This document shows positions 46,401-58,193 of a DNA stretch of 64,000 bases, one piece after another. The notes beneath the pieces were generated by a model. That model was not told the DNA's origin. It did no database searches and saw only the letters and a list, made by a program, of their open reading frames with translations. The translations under genes were made by a program, and so were the position numbers. Numbering within the stretch: position 1 is the first letter of the stretch; each line of letters starts with the position of its first letter. Source of the stretch: Mastigamoeba balamuthi. Its lineage: Eukaryota; Evosea; Mastigamoebida; Mastigamoebidae. The stretch covers positions 221,440 to 285,439 of the forward strand of contig CACRSC010000075.1 in the NCBI GenBank assembly GCA_902651635.1. Reading direction: 5' to 3'.

Positions 46401-48015
46401 CTGCGTGTGGACCGAGGGCTTCGGGTGCTCCAACAGCTCGCATCTCTTGCCCCCCAAGTCGCACTCCAAGTCTGTCGCCGCCCCCGTCGCCGCGTCGCTG
46501 TGCTCGTTCGCGTTCGTCCTCCTCTGCCTGGCCGTCTTGGCAGTCGTGCTCCTCCGCAGGCGCCGCGACAAGAAGCGCAAGGGCTGCGACGCCTCGCGCG
46601 CCGAGACGCTGGTCAACGACAACGCGTTCGCCGGCATCGCGCTGGGCGTCCTCTGCGACGCCGAGAGGCTCAGCCTGGACGTTGTCCCGCGCGAGGTCGT
46701 GTTCGCCAACGCGTTTGTCGGAGAGGCGTCGCGCGAGACGGTCGAGATACGCAACTGCGGGGGCTGCAGGCTGCGCGTCTCTCTGCTCCCGCCCAGGAAC
46801 GCCAAAATCGTCGCTGAGCTGTCCGAGTCGGTCCTCGAGCTCGACGCGCACTGCAGCGCGAGCGTCACGATAGCCGTGACGCCGCGGTGCTCTGCGCACG
46901 TCAAGTGCTCGGTCGCTCTGGCAGTGGCGCCCGACAACGCGTACGCGTCGATACCGGTCGTCGTCAACGTGGCGCCGTCGTGCTTCCTCGACTTTGACGA
47001 GCTGCAGTTCGGGGAGGTCGTGGGGCAGGGCTGCTACGGCAAGGTCAGCAGGGGCGAGTGGAAGGGGCAGCCCGTGGCCCTCAAGGAGGTCATCCAGCTC
47101 GTCGCCGAGCTCGAGGAGACCAAACGCGAGACAGACCTGCTCAGCAGGCTGCGCTCCCCGTACATCGTCACGTACTTTGGCAGCGCCGTGAGCCAGGACA
47201 GGACCGTCCTCGTCATGGGTGCGATCGGCCTTCGGTGCGGCTGTGGGGCCTCTAGCTCACGCTTTCCCGTGGCCTGCAGAGCTGGCAGAGTTCGGGAGCC
47301 TCGGGAACCTCGTGCACAACAAGCCCGAGCTGCTGACGCGCAGGCTGATGAGGAAGATCGCGTGCGACATCTGCCAGGGCATGGCCTATCTGCACGCCTC
47401 TGCCATTCTCCACCGAGGTCTCTATTGCGCTTCTTTTCACTTTGATTTTGTTCTCATGTTCGCTCCAGACCTTAAGACAGAGAACGTGCTGGTGTTCTCG
47501 CTCAGCGAGTCGGGGGTCACAGCCAAGGTGAGCGACTTTGGAATGAGCCGCATGTGCAGCGACGTGCGGACGCAGAAGTACACAAAGGTGCCCGCACAGC
47601 CCCAGCGAGAAAGCAAAGCAAACTCACTTGCAACGGAAAACGGCAGGGCGTCGGCACTCCGGCGTACATCGCCCCCGAAGTGCTCTCGGGGAGCGCGTAC
47701 AGCGTCAAGGTCGATGTCTACGGGTTCGCCATGATCCTGTGGGAGATGGAGACGCGCCAGCGCCCCTACACAGACTTCCGCAGCTGCGTGCGTTGGCCCT
47801 CGTCACTTGATCTCCCGTTGCGACGATTATTCACCGCTTCCGATGCCGGCCCGCAGTTCGCCGTGACCAAGTTCGTGTGCGAGGGCAACAGGCTGCCCGT
47901 GGCGGGGTGCAGATGGGGTGACGTCATCCAGGAGTGCTGGGCGCAGAGCCCCGAGATGCGGCCGACGTTCGATATGCTGTGCACCCGCCTGCCCTCCCTG
48001 CCCGCTGACGACTGA
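43420..48015 (+). CDS. LRR / Cys-rich receptor kinase (TKL), copy 1
   Basis: Signal peptide from ATG 43420, then a Cys-capped LRR region in which successive plant-type LRRs occupy successive short exons (about 43.80, 43.95, 44.07 and 44.20 kb). A glycosylated beta-rich domain (44.46-44.85 kb) follows, then DUF4215-like CGDG...EECD units and a long array of CxWC (PSI-like) repeats (45.30-46.43 kb), a transmembrane helix (about 46.47-46.56 kb), an ASH/MSP-like beta domain (46.67-46.95 kb) and a TKL kinase. Kinase exons end at 47218, then 47280-47417, 47469-47587, 47647-47787 and 47857-48015. The glycine loop GQGCYG, VALKE lysine, HRDLKTEN and DFG are all present, so it should be active. Tandem paralog of the next gene. 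The ligand is unknown. Confidence 0.85.
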
Positions 48016-48390
48016 GGGCACAGAAACGCTCGATGCTATTTATTTTGGTGCACCAACGCGACGCCCGTTGTACACCGACAGACCCTACTAACGGCACAAA
48101 TAACCTATTTTTCTAATTACTCTAAAAATAGCCCCGCAATTCCGTGGATTCCCCTGTATCTCCGGTTCTCCTCGCCGGTCTAACGTCTTCACCACATCGT
48201 GGGGTATGGACATGCCAGCCCGTAAGAGTGCAGATGGGCGCGGATTGCGTGATGCGCGGAGAACTCCGTTCCGCGGGATTCTGTTCCCCGAAAATCTGTT
48301 CCTCATTTGCACAGAGAAAAGAGAAGCGTCCCCACAATTTTGAAATCCTCGAGTTGCGCTCAGACTGCACCACCGCAACAGCCGACGGGA

Positions 48391-51300
48391 ATGCTTGTCC
48401 TGATTCTCGTCCTGCTTGCGAGCTCCGCTCAGCGCGCTTCGAGCACCGCCGCCGTCGGTTCTGCCTCCGTCTCTGCGGAGGACGCGTTGGTCACGCGGCT
48501 CTCGGCGACGATCGCACGCGGGCTGAACGGGATCCCGCACACAACCGCTTGCAGCCCTCCGCCCAAGTGGGCCCGCTGCCAGGCGGGTCGCCTGGTGTCG
48601 ATGTGCGCCCTGCCCTGCCGGGTTTGCGGTTTGCACGACGAGACGGTTTTGAACATTTCCCTCCTGCGCAACTCTGACCCGCCCCGACGGTTGATGACCG
48701 AATCTGACGGGCACCCGCCGCAGCGCAATCGACGAGGGAGAGCCGGGGGTACTTCCGTCGCTTTCGGGACTGCGGTCGCTGAGATACCTGTAAGGCTCCC
48801 AGACAAAACCGCTGACTCCGGAAATAACTCTGGTTTCGCACGGGCGCCACAAACAGAAAAATTGCCAACTGCGGCCTCCGTGGGCGGTTCCCAGAGCTCG
48901 CGGACCTCCCCCAGCTCGAGCACCTGTGAGGGAGCTTACTCCTATTGCTTGTGTTCCCTGACGTAGCGCCTCCAGGGACCTGTCGGGAAACGACCTGTGG
49001 GGGCCTCTGCCCGATCTCTGCCCGCTCTCGCAGCTTCTGTCGATGTACTCCTCACTCCCCCGCATTCCGCCCAGCACCAAAGGATATGCAGAAATGTAAG
49101 CGGAAACTCGATGCTGTGGGGTGATGTCCCACCTGCGTTGGAGCTCCGAAACGAGTGCGAAACCCGAGTGATGGAGGGAGAACTCATCTGACTGCTCTTC
49201 AGAAACACCAGAGTGCGATCGGCCCCGGACCTACGCTGTGGCACGCGGCGAGCCAGAGCAGAAACCGACCCATGGTGCGCGTTCAGCGAGAGGACTCAGT
49301 GTCCCCGCGACAGCCCTGATGGAAACCTCGCAGCGTGCAGTGCAGGGTCCGGTTTCGCTACACCGAAGTGCCCACGGTCGCTTTCAACGCGACGTCGATG
49401 GCCGAATACGGGAACCCGCTGAACGCGGGCAGGGGCTTCGTGGACACTTTCACGAATTCCGGGATAGATTGCACGGGCACGGGGGTCGAGTACCTGGCGG
49501 ACAACGGGACGTGGGTCGGGAGCTACACGGACCTGCAGGGCGTCTTCCACCCCACCATCGAAAACATCTACGCGCAGGGGGCCGGCGTATTCCCCAGAGG
49601 CATCAACGCACGGAACAGCAACATATACGACCTGCTGCGGGGCCGCACAGTGCGCATGCCAGCGGCCAAGTGCGGGCCCACGAGCATCGCGTCGTGCATC
49701 GTCTTCAGGATCCTGCCGGCACCTCCCCTTGTCAGGTGCCCTCAGAAGTGGGCCGGCTGCGGCGACGGCATCGTGACTCCGCCCGAGCAGTGCGAGTACA
49801 ACTCTCCGCTGTGCCAGAACTGCCTCTGCATCAACGGAACGGTCTGGAATGGCGTAGCGTGCGACCCAAGTGCGTTGTTTCACCCCAGATGTTGAGTGAC
49901 TGTCGATCAACGGCTATCGGACAACCGCAGTTCACGGCGACGGCATCCTGGTACCCGGCGAGCAGTGCGAGAGGAGGGGCCTGGGCTGCAACGTGAAGCA
50001 GGCGACGTGCGAGACCGGGTGGACCACCAAGTACTCCACAAACTGTTCGTTCACTAGCAGTACCTGAAGCTCCTCCCCGCCCTTCTCGTCCCCGGCTCAC
50101 CCGCGCGCGCCCCTTCGCAGGCTCCGCGTCCTCCCCCACGGGCAGCTGCGACTCGCACAGCGAGGCCACGTGCGGGACGGCCGCCGGGTGCCGGTGGTGC
50201 GAGTCGTACCAGATGTGCCTCGACTCGGGCGCCTACTGCGAGGCCTGCACGGAGCTCGCGGCCGACACGTGCGCCAGCTACACCTGCACGTGGTGCGACT
50301 CGAGCAGCTCGTGCTCGCCCTCCTCGACGTGCGTGCAGTGCGACAGTCTCGAGCGCGCGCGCTGCGGCGACTTCAGCGGGTGCGCGTGGTCCTACTACGC
50401 GTCGTCGTGCGTCTCGCGCGAGGCCGCGGCGCTGCTGCCCCGCTGCGCGTCGCTCGCCAACCACTCGCAGTGCGCGGCGCACGCGGGCTGCACGTGGTGC
50501 GAGGTCACCGCGTCGTGCTGGGACGGCCCCTCGGACTGCGAGCAGTGCAGCGCGCTGGCGACGGCCGCGGCGTGCGCCCCGCCCTGCGCGTGGTGCAACG
50601 CGTCGTCGCACTGCCTCTTCCAGCAGCCCTGCACGGCCTGCGCGGGCCGCACGGCCTCGGAGTGCGCTGCCGGCGCCCCTGAGTGCAGCTGGTGCGGGCC
50701 GTCGCAGGTCTGCGAGGTCGCGGGGCGCGCCGAGTGCCGCGCGTGCTCCAACGCGACGGGTGAGGGCGAGTGCGCGGCGAGCCCCGGGTGCCGCTGGTGC
50801 AGCAGCAACGCGAGCTGCGCCGACGCCGGCGAGGGCTTCGCGGCGGCCTGCCTCTGCCATCGCCAGCAGCGCGACACGTGCGGCGCCGAGTGCAGGTGGT
50901 GCGAGAGCACGCAGGTCTGCTCCGACGTCGGGCGCTCGTGCCCCATCTGCCTTTCCTTCGCAGAGGTCCGATGCGAAAAAACAAAGTCCACGGAGCTCAC
51001 AGCGCCGACTTACTCGCGTCCCCACAGAACGTCTGCAGGAACTCGACGGCGTGCGCGTACTGCGACCTGACGGCGCAGTGCACCAAGACGACGACCATGT
51101 GCGTGACGTGCGACAAGATCGGCAGGAGGGAGCAGTGCCTCGCGTGGAAGTGCCACTGGAACAACGGCTTCTGCTACGCGTCCAACTACACGCAGCCCCT
51201 CGAGTCCAGCGACGCCGCGCTGCACGTCAAGGATGATGGCGGCACCCGCATGGCCCCCATATACGCAGGCGTCGCCGGAGGCGTGGGCTCTGCGCTGTTG

Positions 51301-52896
51301 CTCTGCGTCGTCGCTGCGGTCGTTGTGGTCTACAGGCGATCGCGCAGCGCCAAGAGCGGTGGCGGAAAGGACACCGGTCGGCTCTGCATAGAGTCGCTCG
51401 ACGCTGCGGGGGTCATGTCGTCGCCGCGGGGGACCAGGACTGCTGCCGCAGGCCCCGTCGACAAAGACGCGGAGGTCGTGTTCGCGCCGCGCGAGGTGCA
51501 CGTCAAGAGGGCGCTGGCCATGTCCGTCGTCGAGACCACCGTCGCCATCCGGAACCTCCGCGGGCACCCGGTCGTCGTGGCCCTCACGGCCCCCGAGTGC
51601 TCCAAGATGGCCGTGGCGTTCTCGAGCGCCAGCGTCGAGCTGGGCCCGCGCAAGACGGCCAAGGTGTCGCTGTACCTGACGCCCAAGTGCTCCGCGGTCA
51701 TCCGGTGCTGCGCAGAGGGGCTGGCGACGCCCGGCACGCGCGGGGCCAAGCTGCCGATAGTCGTCAACGTGGCGCCGTCGTGCTTCCTGGACATGGAGGA
51801 CGTGGAGTTCGGGGAGGTCGTGGGGCAGGGCTGCTACGGCAAGGTCAGCCGCGGCAGGTGGAAGGGGCAGGCCGTGGCCCTCAAGGAGGTCATCCAGCTC
51901 GTCAAGGACCTCGAGGAGACCCGCAGGGAGATCGACTTGCTCAGCAGGCTGCGCTCTCCGTACGTCGTCACGTTCTACGGCACCGCCATGACCGCGGACA
52001 GGACTGTGCTCGTCATGGGTGAGCCCAAGCCAACCACTTGGTTTTGCCGCTTAGATGCTTGTTCTAATCGCGCAATTGGATTGGGCAGAGCTCGCCGAGC
52101 ATGGGAACTTGGCGACCATCGTGGAGAAGCAGCCAGAGCTGCTGACGGGGGCGCTGACAAAGAAGATAGCGTGCGACATATGCGCGGGGATGGCGTTCCT
52201 CCACGCGTCGTCGATCATCCACAGAGGCGCGCACCTCTCCAGACCCCCCCCCCCCCCCCCCCAGGCAGGGCCCCGGCCAGCCGCCTGACCCACTCGGCCC
52301 GCAGACCTCAAGGCGGAGAACGTCCTCGTGTTCAGCCTGACAGAGGCGACCGTCAACGCGAAGGTCAGCGACTTCGGGACGAGCCGCATGGTCAGCGACA
52401 ACGGGGCGCAGGCCTACACCAAGGCACGCCAGCCCAGCGCCAGCAGCAGCCCTCCTCCCCTTCCCTTCCCGCCTGGGAGCCTCGCTCTGACACGCGTGCG
52501 GGCTGCAGGGGGTGGGAACGCCGGCGTACGTGGCGCCAGAGGTGCTCGAGGGGCACCCGTACAGCGTCAAGGTCGACGTCTACGGCTTCGCTCTGGTCCT
52601 CTGGGAGCTCGAGACGCACAGGCGGCCCTACGACGACTTCGTCTCCTGCGTACGCGCCTTCCCTCCCTCCTCATCCCTCGCGGGGCTGACGGCCCCCGCA
52701 GTTCGCGGTGACCAAGTTCGTGTGCGAGGGCCAGCGGCTGCCCCTCGAGGGCTGCGCGCACGCCGACATCATCCAGGCCTGCTGGGCCCAGAACCCTGCC
52801 GACCGCCCCTCCTTCGACGACCTCCTCAAGCGCATCGAAGCGGCGCCCTCGTCGCCCCTGCCGCCCCCACCGCCGGCCCCGCCTGTGGCACCGTAA
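48391..52896 (+). CDS. LRR / Cys-rich receptor kinase (TKL), copy 2
   Basis: Tandem paralog of the 43420 gene with the same order of parts: signal peptide (ATG 48391), a short Cys-capped N-terminus, at least one LRR exon (about 48.97 kb), the glycosylated beta domain (49.34-49.73 kb), CGDG...EQCE units, CxWC repeats (50.14-51.18 kb), a transmembrane helix (51.26-51.33 kb), the ASH/MSP-like domain (51.47-51.75 kb) and an active-looking TKL kinase (GQGCYG, VALKE, HRDLKAEN, DFG). Kinase exons: to 52018, 52089-52226, 52305-52423, 52509-52649 and 52702-52896, with lengths almost identical to copy 1. Two of its introns start with GC where copy 1 has GT. The intron after 52226 contains a run of about 18 C. 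The C-terminus has an extra Pro-rich tail. Exons between 48.6 and 49.3 kb are hard to place and the LRR region may be reduced. Confidence 0.82.
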
Positions 52897-53304
52897 GCGA
52901 GGGCCTCGAGAAGACCAGTACGACTAGTAACTTCAGTTGCTCGTTCAGTAGGCGCCAGCAGAGACACGCCACCCCATTAGCCTCCTCGGTTTTTGCACAC
53001 CACTCAGTGCGTAGCACGCCATCCACGCCACCCACGCCACCTGCGCTGCGCTGCATCTGAACGCTCTCCCCTCGTAAGCAAATATACCGCTACTGCCCAC
53101 CCTCGGCCTCGTGCTACTGTGTGCGACCCGCCAGCGTGGCCGTCAGGGCACACACATCTATCCCTGTGCCGCAGTCAGAACACGACGCGGTTGGTGGCTG
53201 AGCACTTGACAAGCAGCACACACGGTCCCTGGCCTGCGCCGGCCCCTCGCGTTGGCACGCGTGTGTCGTGTTGCGTGTTGGTTTTGGCTTGGCGGGGGAG
53301 CGCG
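52897..53304. other. convergent intergenic region
   Basis: 408 bp between the stops of the receptor kinase (plus) and the BRCT gene (minus). No coding sequence or RNA gene recognised. Confidence 0.5.
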
Positions 53305-54072
53305 CTAGTCCGAGGACGCGCAGCCGCTGCGGGCAGAGTGCGGGCCCTCGGGGTCCACGAGGCGCTGCTCGCGGTGGCACGCGAGGACCCACGAGGGGCG
53401 CACGACGCGCAGGCGCGGGTGCGACTCGACGGCGTCCTCGAGGACCGCGTCCCACGGCATCGACGTCACGACGTGCGTCGTCTGCTCGCCGAGGCCCTCG
53501 TCGACGCCGCCGCCGTAGGCCCGCACGTACCTCTCGAGCAGCCGCTGCTCCACGTCGAGCTCCCCGAACACCAGCACCCGCACCCCGCGCATGAACTCGG
53601 GCAGCTTCCGCACAGGGCCCTCCACCCCCAGCAGCCGCGCCCCCTCCTCCTGCTCCCGCGTCTCCGCCGCTGGCCGCCTCTGCGGGCCCGCGACGGCGTC
53701 GGTGACGTGGCGCTGGCGCGGCGAGCGCCACTCGCGGGCAGCGGCCTCGGCGTCGCAGCGGGGGACGACGTTGGAGAGCTGCTGGACCAGGTCCTCGTCT
53801 GCCATGCCGTCTGTCGCGACGCCGTCGTCCTCGGCCCTCAGCGGCTCCACCGCCGCCTTGGCCGTCGGCGCCGCTGCCGTCGCCGTCTGCGCTGCTCTCG
53901 GCGCAGTCCCTGCGGCGCTGCTCTGGGGCCTCCTGAGTATCAGGGGCGCTGCCTCTGGCGACCTCGGGGCTCTCGGGGCTCTCTGGGCCCTCTGGTCCCT
54001 CTGCACCGCCCTGTGCGGGCTCTGCTGCTGCCTCGGGGTGCGCGACGCGTGCGCTGGCCTGGGGACGCGGTA

Positions 54073-54104
<32 letters not shown>

Positions 54105-54597
54105 ACTTGGCGTGCCAGTCCTCGTCGTCGGGGTCCTCGCCGCCGTCGTACTCGTCGGCCGCGTCGGCGACGCCCCTGAAGTCGGGCCTGCGGCGCTGGC
54201 GCAGCGGGCCGTCGCCGCCGACAAAGAGCCGCGCCTCGCGGGCGGCGAGCATCTCCTCGTAGCCCTCGTCGTCGCTGCCGATCTCGCTGTCGCTGCGCGC
54301 GTCCACAAAGGGGTCGCCCAGGTCGTACGCGTCCTCCCCGCTGCTCTCGTACTCGCTGTCGGGCTCCGACGACCCCGCCGCCCCCTTGCGCCTGCGCCGC
54401 TTGCGCCGCGGCTTGTCCGTCGCCTCGGACCTCCCGCCCGCCCGCCCGCGCTTCTTCCGCGGCGTCGCCCCGTCGCCCGCCGCTCCTGCGGCCTCCTCCG
54501 CTGCCCCGCCGTCGCCGTCGCCGCCGCCGTCGTCGGTCTCGGCGAGAGCAAAGTCCTCCTCGGGCAGCCTGAACGACGTCTCGTAGCAGTGCAGCAC
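53305..54597 (-). CDS. acidic BRCT-domain protein, last exon; 5' end unresolved
   Basis: A 431-codon exon opens at an acceptor (GCGCAG just above 54597) and ends in TAG at 53305. The first ~200 residues are highly acidic and basic patches with a nuclear-localisation-like Arg/Lys cluster and a run of Asp; the middle is Ala/Arg/Gln-rich and disordered. The C-terminal ~90 residues form a BRCT domain (the Phe-x-Gly start, a THVV strand and the W helix WVLAC), closest in feel to the BRCT of FCP1-type RNA polymerase II CTD phosphatases; no FCP1 catalytic domain is present here. There is no ATG on the minus strand between 54541 and 54805, so either translation starts at the internal Met at 54252, or an upstream exon lies inside the neighbouring gene's territory. 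Confidence 0.65.
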
Positions 54598-54679
54598 CTG
54601 CGCAGCTCAGCGTGTCAGCCGCCGGCCCTCCCACCCCCACGCGCCGTGTGCTGCTGTGCTGCTGTGCTGTGTGGCGCTG

Positions 54680-54722
54680 CGTGTCGCTGTGCGTGTGTGC
54701 GCGTGTGCGCGTGTGTGTGTCG
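54680..54722. repeat. GT/GC-rich simple repeat
   Basis: Imperfect GTGTGTGCGC-type run between the BRCT exon and the tRNA-modifying enzyme gene. Confidence 0.7.
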
Positions 54723-54804
54723 CTGCTGGCTGGCTACTGCGCGCGGTTGGCGTGGGATGATCTGTCGTTGCGTTGGCCCCCCGAGAGTTCCCTATCCCCC
54801 CCGC

Positions 54805-56492
54805 CTAGTCCTCAGCGCCCCCGTCCTCCTCTGCCTCTGCTTCTGCGCTCTCTCGCTGCTGCTGGTGGCTCTGGTGGCTCTGTTGCTGCTGCTGGGCTGC
54901 GGCGGCTCTGCTGCGCCGGGCGGCTGCCTTGTGTCTGCCCGAGCGCACGTGGGCGCCCCAGGCGCTGCTGCCGAACATGACCTTGCCGCACACGGCGCAC
55001 TCGTGGCGCTCCACGCGGCTGCCGCTGCCCTCGGAGCCCTCGCCGGCGCTGGCGCTGGGGCTGGGGCGGCTGGCGAGGCCCGCGGGCTCGCGGCCGGCGA
55101 GGAAGGCGCGGACGGCGTCGAGGGCGGCGGGGAGCACGGCGCTGCGCCACTCGGCGTCGCCGGTGCAGCGCCAGGGCAGCGGCAGCACGCGGCCCCGCGC
55201 GCAGAGCCTGTGCCGTATCCACCGCTGCTGCTGCCGCGCGTACCGCCGCGTGTGCGCCTTCATCGCCGCCACGCCCTCGGCCACCGCCTCCGCCTCCCGC
55301 TCCCCCTGCTGCTCCCCCTGCTGCGGGCCCTCTGCGGGCGCCCCCTCCGCTGCTGTGCTCTGCTGGCGCTCGAGGGGCGCTGCTCCTGCCGCTGCAGTGC
55401 TCTGCTGCTCTGGCGCCACTCGTGACGCTGCCGCTGCTGCTGCTGAGCGCTGCTGGCGCTGGAGGAGGAGGCCGGCGGCCTCCCAGAGCTCGCGGACGCC
55501 GATCGACTGCAGGGCCCCGCGCTCAAAGTCCGCCGGGCGCGCGGGCGGGCGGCCGGCGGCCTCCCAGGCGGCCCGCAGCGCGGCGACCTCTGCGACGGCG
55601 CCGCACGCCACCATGGCGTCGACACGCCCGTCCAGCCGCCCGTCCAGCACCCCCGCCTCCTCGCACGCCGGCCACAGGAACAGCGCCTCGTAGCACGCCG
55701 CCCCGCTGCCCCCCTCCGCCTCCCCCTGCTGCTGGCGCGCGATGACGTCGCTGTGGCGCACGCCCGTCGCCCGCCACACGCGCAGGCTCCGCAACACCTT
55801 CCGCACGTCCCGCGGGTGCAGCGCCGCAGCCCGCGCAGGGTCCACGCGCACCAGCTCCGCGTACGCCTCCTCAGGCGTCACCGGCGGCATCTCCGACGCC
55901 ACGTCATCACCGACGACGACGACGTCGCCGTCGCCTTCCTCGGGGGCGTCGGGGACCAGGCGGCGGAAGACGAGGGCCTCGACGTAGTAGTGCGTGCCGC
56001 CGACGACGACGGGGACGTGGCCGCGGGCGCGGACCTCCGCGATGGCCCTGTCCGCCATTTCCACGTACCTGCTGACGTGTCAGGCGCGATTCCTGGATCT
56101 CCGGATATTTAGGGAGAAGATGCGGGGATCTTCCCGTTCCTGGATCTCTGCGGGGGGGAGGGAGGAAGGGGAGGGGAGAGAAGACGCGGGGGGACCATTG
56201 CGTGCCTGTGGACGTTCCAGGGCTCGGCGAGGGGGTCGATGAGGCCGAGCATGTGGTGGGGCACGGCGGCGCGCTCCTCTGGGGAGGCCTTGTTGGTGAC
56301 GACGTCGAGGCCTGCGTAGAGCTGCATGGCGTCCGCGCCGACGACCTCGCCGCCGACCGCCGCCGCCACGTCCACCGCCAGCTTCGTCTTGCCCACCCCC
56401 GTCGCCCCGATCACCACCACCAGCTTGCCCAGCCGCGCGCCGTGCCCGCCCTCTGCCTCTGCCGTTGCCTCTGCGCCGCTGGGTTCCGCCAT
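54805..56492 (-). CDS. TRIT1/MOD5: tRNA dimethylallyltransferase (isopentenyltransferase) with C-terminal zinc finger
   Basis: Two exons, 56492-56206 and 56068-54805, give 516 residues. The enzyme transfers dimethylallyl from DMAPP to A37 of tRNAs reading U-starting codons. Seen: P-loop GATGVGKT (about residues 28-35), the DAMQLY step, the HHMLG segment, VVGGTHYY and the RRY...QQRWIR region near the end of the catalytic part. A C2H2 (matrin-type) zinc finger with CAVC and a HVRSGRH half follows, as in eukaryotic MOD5/TRIT1. A Gln/Ala-rich insertion of about 65 residues lies between the catalytic core and the RRY region, and the tail is poly-Gln/acidic. The intron is GC-AG: its use gives WNVH followed by RYVEMADRA, as the family requires. 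ATG 56492 has a good context (ACC before it). Confidence 0.92.
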
Positions 56493-56599
56493 GGTGCCGC
56501 GCGCGCCGCCTGGGCTGACAGAGCCGCCCAAGATATCCAAGCTGAAGAATCTCGCCCCGCAGGATATCTGCCCTGCGCAGACAGTATCTCTGGCCTCTA

Positions 56600-58193
56600 C
56601 CGCTCGCTGCTGCGTTGCTGCCGTCGTGCGTATGAGCGTGGGGCGTGGAGGTGCGCACCCAGTTCTTGTTGACTATGTGGCCGTTGCGTCCTGCGAAGGA
56701 GGAGTGAAGGAGCGAGTGTGCGTCAGTCGTTGAGAGGCAGCTGAGGATGCTGGGGCAGCTGGGGGCACTGGGCACTGGGCACTGGGCAGAGAGCAGAGAG
56801 CAGAAAGCAGAGGACAGAGGGCAGAGGGCAGAGGGCAGGAGGTGGGATGCTGGTGCGCACGCTTCATCTCCGCGTACTTGGGCGTCGTTGTGTACTCGCT
56901 GACCAGGTGCGTCGCCTCTGCTCTGCGCTTGCACAGGCCACGCAGCAGCCGGGTGAGAGCGCCCTCGCCTGGGCCTGGGCCCCCAGTGCCGCAGCCGCAG
57001 CCGCAGCTGTCTGGCGGCTGCAGTGGCTCACATGTCGTTTGTGTAGGCGCCGCCCATGCGGAGGGTCTTGTCCCTGATCTCCCCTCTGAGCGGGTTGCCG
57101 ATGCCCGACACCGCCACCACCACCCCCTCCTGCGTCCCTCCCGCCAGCACAGAAGGGGGGCGTCAGTCAGTCAGTCCGGCGCTGGCCTCGGCTGCTGCTG
57201 GCTGGCTGCCTTGCCAGTGCGAGGATTGCGAGGCGGGGGGGGCACCATCACTGTGTTCTCGCGCTCGACTGTCCTCTCTGCTCCCCGCGCAGGCGTCGCC
57301 CCCGCCTTCCTCTCCTGCGCCCCCTCGGCCGCCTGCCCCGCCTCCTCCCTCTGCCTCCCCTCCGCGGGCGTCGCGGGCGTCGCGGTCTCTGCGGGCGCAG
57401 GCCTGGCAGCGGCGACCGCGCGCGCGGGCGTCGCCTGTTGTTGGGCGGGCGGACGCGCTGCTGACGGCTGGGCTTCGCTGCGGGCCGCTGGGCGCGCTGC
57501 GGGCAAGGGCGCCTCGACGACCACCAGCTCGGGGGACGCCTGGCGGGCCGGCGGAGGCGGCGCCTGTGCGGGCGCGGCGGCCGGCGGCTGCGCTGCGGAG
57601 GAGCCCGCGGGCGCGTTGATGGCAACGTGGCAGATCCCGAAAGGCTGATTCCAAGATTCTCGTCAGCATGGAATCCAGATATCACCCTGGCGATATCTCG
57701 TTCCGGATTTGCCCCCCGGCCCCCGTTCCCCCTCTGCTCCCCTGTGTGAAGCTGAGGGCACGCGCACCTTGTCGGGGGCGCACGGGTTGCGGCAGACGAC
57801 GCGGAGGCGCGGCCAGGCGGCGGCGGCGGTGGCGCGGGTGAGCTTCTCGGGGCCGAACCTGCGCGACCTGTTCCTGTTGGTGCCGGCGCGGGCCTCGGGC
57901 ATCGACTGCATCAGCTGCACCGGGAGGATCACCTGCCACGCCAGCGGCCTGCCCGGGGCCGGGTCGGCCACGAGGACCTCGACGAGCATCGAGCCCGCGT
58001 TGGTGATGTCGATCGAGGCGACGCGTGCGGCGCCTGCGGCGAAGGTGAGCTCGAGCCACGCGCTGTCGGGCGAGCGCGTCTGCGCGGGGTCGCAGAGCCA
58101 CTCGGTGCCCAGCGCGCCGTCGATGGCCCGCTCGGCGCCGTGGGCCGCGTCCAGGTAGCTGCTGCACGAGCACACGCGCAGCTCCTCACCCAT
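56600..58193 (-). CDS. XRCC1: XRCC1-like single-strand-break repair scaffold
   Basis: Exon 1 (58193-57768) encodes an XRCC1 N-terminal domain: an EVLV strand, the MPEARAGTNRNR loop and RFGPEKL, matching the animal protein almost position by position. Exon 2 starts at 57644 with PFGICHV and continues into an Ala/Pro/Gln-rich linker. Short exons then spell a BRCT1 domain: GVVVAVSGIGNPLRGEIRDK (about 57.05-57.10 kb), THLVSEYTTTPKYAEMK (about 56.87-56.92 kb) and NGHIVNKNW (about 56.67-56.70 kb). The last exon and stop are unresolved; the coding frame may read on toward 56.6 kb. XRCC1 binds DNA polymerase beta through its N-domain and PARP1/ADP-ribose through BRCT1. A second BRCT (ligase III partner in animals) is not seen. 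A 7-bp-period minisatellite lies in one intron. Confidence 0.85.
56757..56842. repeat. 7-bp-period minisatellite (GGGCACT / GGGCAGA)
   Basis: About 11-12 imperfect copies: first GGGCACT units, then GCAGAGA/GGGCAGA variants. Located in an intron of the XRCC1-like gene. Confidence 0.85.

Noticed and set aside
56493-56540. Upstream in-frame extension of the tRNA-modifying enzyme
   Set aside because: It would start at TTG, not ATG; the ATG ending at 56492 has a better context and matches the family N-terminus.
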